Assembly (NCBI GenBank): GCA_036404255.1
Contig: DASWOP010000249.1
Location: forward strand, 1 to 7,830
Reading direction: 5' to 3'
Source: JARLFX01 sp036404255
GTDB taxonomy: Bacteria > Acidobacteriota > Terriglobia > Terriglobales > Acidobacteriaceae
Length of the DNA stretch: 7,830 nucleotides
The position numbers and the translations under genes are program-made. The notes under the pieces were generated by a model that had not been told where the DNA came from, made no database searches, and saw nothing but the letters and a program-made list of their open reading frames with translations. This document shows, in pieces, positions 6,053 to 7,830 of this stretch (its first letter is position 1; every line of letters begins with the position of its first letter).

Positions 6053-7216
6053 ATGGTGGAGCAGGCGGCGAACAAGCTGGGTGGACGCGTGGCTGCCGTG
6101 GATGTGTTGCGCGGGCTGACCGTGGCGCTGATGCTGCTGGTGAACGATCCGGGGGACTGGCATCATGTGTATGCGCAACTGGACCATTCCGCCTGGAACG
6201 GTTGTACGCTGACGGATCTCGTCTTCCCGACGTTTCTTTTTGTGATGGGCTGCTCAATCGTCTTCTCCATGCAGGCGCGGCTGGCTCGAGGAGATTCGCG
6301 AGCACAACTGGCGAAGCATGTGGTGCGCCGGGGTGTAGAGCTACTGTTGCTGGGGTGGTTTCTGGCGGCGATGCCGTATTTCCATATTCTGCATATGCGA
6401 CTCTATGGAGTGTTGCCGCGGATTGCGCTGTGTTCACTGCTTGCGGGGTTGATCTGCCTGCAGGTAAGGCGATGGCAGTGGTTGGCTGTGGTGGTGGTTG
6501 CGCTGCTCGTTGGATACTGGGCGTTGATGCGGTTTGTGCCGGTCCCGGGATACGGTATGCCGGTGCGCAATGTGCCACTTCTGGATTCCGATGGAAACCT
6601 TGCGGCGTGGCTTGACCGTTCGCTGCACATTGGACGGCTGTATGAACGCACACGCGATCCGGAAGGATTGCTGAGCACCTTGCCGGCGATTGCGACGACG
6701 CTGCTGGGGGCTTTGACCGGATACTGGTTGCGCGCGGCAACGCCAGCCCGGCGCAAGACGCTGGCGATGCTGGGGGCTGTGGTGATGCTGCTGGCGACGG
6801 GTTGGCTGTGGGGACATTGGTTCCCCATCAACAAGAAGCTGTGGACGAGCTCTTATGTGCTGCTTTGCGCGGGATGGGCACTGCTGGCGCTAGCACCGCT
6901 TTATTGGTTGCTGGATGTGCGGCGGGCTCAGGAGCGGTCCAAAATGGTTGGTGCGGCAATCTGGCCGTGGCTGGTGTTTGGCTCCAATGCGATTGCGGCT
7001 TTTGCTCTTGGCGTGCTGCTGGTGAAGCTGGCTTTTCTTGTGCATGTGATACACGATGACATGTCTATCTCGCTTTGGACGTGGATATATGACTTTGGGT
7101 TCGCGCGTGACGGGTCAACGCTGAACACTTCGCTGGCATTTGCCGTGGCGTTTGTCTGCGTGTGTTTTGTGCCAGTTTGGGCGCTTTGGCGGAAGAGAAT
7201 CTTCCTGAAGCTCTAA
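6053..7216 (+). CDS. HGSNAT/NagX-like membrane acyltransferase (DUF5009/COG4299 family)
   Basis: This is a 387-residue polytopic membrane protein with about ten predicted hydrophobic segments (near 16-34, 53-74, 93-109, 120-138, 142-160, 208-226, 238-254, 266-287, 302-330 and 359-379). It has the family opening VDVLRGLTVALMLLVNDPG (16-34), then HSAWNGCTLTDLVFPTFLF (45-63). His45 aligns with the histidine that human heparan-alpha-glucosaminide N-acetyltransferase uses to carry acetyl across the membrane. INKKLWTSSYVL (259-270) and the SNAI segment (311-314) are also family marks. The family moves acetyl from cytosolic acetyl-CoA to a sugar amine on the outer side; bacterial members are poorly characterised and often sit with amino-sugar genes. 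The gene follows hpnE by 20 nt, so it is likely co-transcribed. Modification of an amino-sugar hopanoid head group or of cell-wall amino sugars are both possible; the sequence alone cannot choose. Confidence 0.82.
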   Translation: MVEQAANKLGGRVAAVDVLRGLTVALMLLVNDPGDWHHVYAQLDHSAWNGCTLTDLVFPTFLFVMGCSIVFSMQARLARGDSRAQLAKHVVRRGVELLLLGWFLAAMPYFHILHMRLYGVLPRIALCSLLAGLICLQVRRWQWLAVVVVALLVGYWALMRFVPVPGYGMPVRNVPLLDSDGNLAAWLDRSLHIGRLYERTRDPEGLLSTLPAIATTLLGALTGYWLRAATPARRKTLAMLGAVVMLLATGWLWGHWFPINKKLWTSSYVLLCAGWALLALAPLYWLLDVRRAQERSKMVGAAIWPWLVFGSNAIAAFALGVLLVKLAFLVHVIHDDMSISLWTWIYDFGFARDGSTLNTSLAFAVAFVCVCFVPVWALWRKRIFLKL

Positions 7217-7237
7217 GATGGAAGTGAGATAGAAATT

Positions 7238-7244
7238 GGGAGAG
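7238..7244 (+). promoter_or_regulatory. Ribosome-binding site for the ubiD-like gene
   Basis: GGGAGAG ends four bases before GTG 7249. This purine-rich site in a 32-nt gap supports the GTG start and the reading frame that follows. Confidence 0.5.
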
Positions 7245-7248
7245 AATT

Positions 7249-7830
7249 GTGGCCTACGACGACCTGCGGGAGTGGATTAAAAAGCTCGATAAAGCCGGCG
7301 AGTTGAAGCGCGTGGGGGAAGCGGTTGACCCCATTCTGGAGATGGCGGAGATTGCCGATCGCGCGGCGAAGATGGGTCGCGGCACGGCAAAAGCCGGCGG
7401 GCCGGCGCTGCTGTTTGAGAATGTGAAGGGCTACCCCGGCGCGAGCGTGCTGATGAATCAATTTGGCAGCGAGCGGCGGATGAAGCTGGCGCTGGACGTG
7501 GATTCGCTGGACGAGATTGCAAAGCGGATTGAAGAGCTGATGCAGACGAAGTCGCCCACGGGTTTTCTGGACAAGCTGAAGATGCTGCCGAAGCTCGCAG
7601 AGGTTGGCGCGTTCTTCCCAAAGACGATTGCAGCGAAAGACGCGCCGTGCAAGCAGGTGATTCTGCGTGGTGCTGATGTGGATGTACTGAAGTTCCCGGT
7701 GCTGCAATGCTGGCCGGGGGATGGCGGGCGCTTCATCACGCTGCCGTGCGTGGTGACGCGCGATGCGAAGAATGGCAAGCGCAACGTGGGCATGTATCGC
7801 ATGCAGGTGTATGACGGGCAGACGACGGGC
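7249..7830 (+). CDS. ubiD: UbiD-family prenylated-FMN decarboxylase, 3'-truncated by window edge
   Basis: The frame is open from GTG 7249 to the right edge (194 codons) and is cut there; full family members are near 490-600 residues. The N-terminus AYDDLREWIKKLDKAGELKR followed by VDPILEMAEIADR is the standard UbiD opening. FPVLQCWPGDGGRFITLPCV and NVGMYRMQVYDGQTTG (from Asn179, with Arg184) are hallmark blocks around the metal/prenyl-FMN site. The family decarboxylates aromatic or unsaturated acids, such as 4-hydroxy-3-polyprenylbenzoate in ubiquinone synthesis and the late decarboxylation of the futalosine menaquinone route. Since acidobacteria mainly use menaquinone, a menaquinone or general aromatic decarboxylase role is as likely as the ubiquinone role. 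It needs a UbiX flavin prenyltransferase, not seen here. The 32-nt gap after the acyltransferase stop permits co-transcription. The symbol denotes the family; the substrate is unproven, and the catalytic Glu/Asp region lies beyond the edge. Confidence 0.88.
   Translation, partial: MAYDDLREWIKKLDKAGELKRVGEAVDPILEMAEIADRAAKMGRGTAKAGGPALLFENVKGYPGASVLMNQFGSERRMKLALDVDSLDEIAKRIEELMQTKSPTGFLDKLKMLPKLAEVGAFFPKTIAAKDAPCKQVILRGADVDVLKFPVLQCWPGDGGRFITLPCVVTRDAKNGKRNVGMYRMQVYDGQTTG

Noticed and set aside
6049..6615. 188-codon + strand frame overlapping the acyltransferase
   Set aside because: Gly/Ala/Cys-rich out-of-frame translation. The frame from 6053 has the ribosome-binding site, membrane segments and family motifs.
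7218..7228. 11-base match ATGGAAGTGAG shared with 1647-1657, both in intergenic gaps
   Set aside because: Several chance 11-base matches are expected in a window this size, and the similarity does not extend into the flanks.

Overview
The window carries the squalene-forming part of a bacterial hopanoid pathway. The GC-rich sequence, the gene content (hpnG remnant, two zinc alcohol dehydrogenases, hpnC-hpnD-hpnE) and the protein style suggest an acidobacterium of the Terriglobia/Acidobacteriaceae type. That assignment is inference from recognised family features; no search was run. All genes lie on the + strand.

Layout: (1) 1-528, the C-terminal part of a phosphorylase-superfamily nucleosidase, most likely HpnG, cut by the left edge. 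(2) 532-1605, a zinc-dependent MDR dehydrogenase three bases later. (3) 1606-1757, the only real intergenic gap, with several small inverted repeats and a weak promoter candidate. (4) 1758-2810, a second zinc-dependent MDR dehydrogenase. (5) 2807-3745 hpnC, 3742-4653 hpnD and 4650-6032 hpnE, each overlapping its upstream neighbour by 4 nt (GTGA, ATGA, GTGA), so adh2-hpnC-hpnD-hpnE is almost certainly one translationally coupled operon. (6) 6053-7216, a polytopic membrane protein of the HGSNAT/NagX-like (DUF5009, COG4299) acyltransferase family, 20 nt after hpnE with a good ribosome-binding site. (7) 7249 to the right edge, the first 194 codons of a UbiD-family decarboxylase.

How they work together: HpnD joins two farnesyl diphosphates into presqualene diphosphate, HpnC turns this into hydroxysqualene, and HpnE reduces it to squalene. 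A squalene-hopene cyclase (not in the window) would make the hopene skeleton. HpnH (not in the window) would add adenosine, and HpnG removes adenine to leave ribosylhopane. The two dehydrogenases sit between the side-chain gene and the squalene genes. They carry different cofactor-pocket signatures, one NAD-like and one NADP-like, and are good candidates for side-chain redox steps such as reduction of ring-opened ribosylhopane to bacteriohopanetetrol. The membrane acyltransferase could decorate a hopanoid head group or simply serve amino-sugar/cell-wall metabolism. The UbiD-family enzyme probably belongs to quinone or aromatic-acid metabolism.

No RNA genes, CRISPR arrays, insertion sequences or mobile-element signs were seen. 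The most interesting part is the association of two unlike dehydrogenases and a sugar-acetyltransferase-like membrane protein with hopanoid genes.
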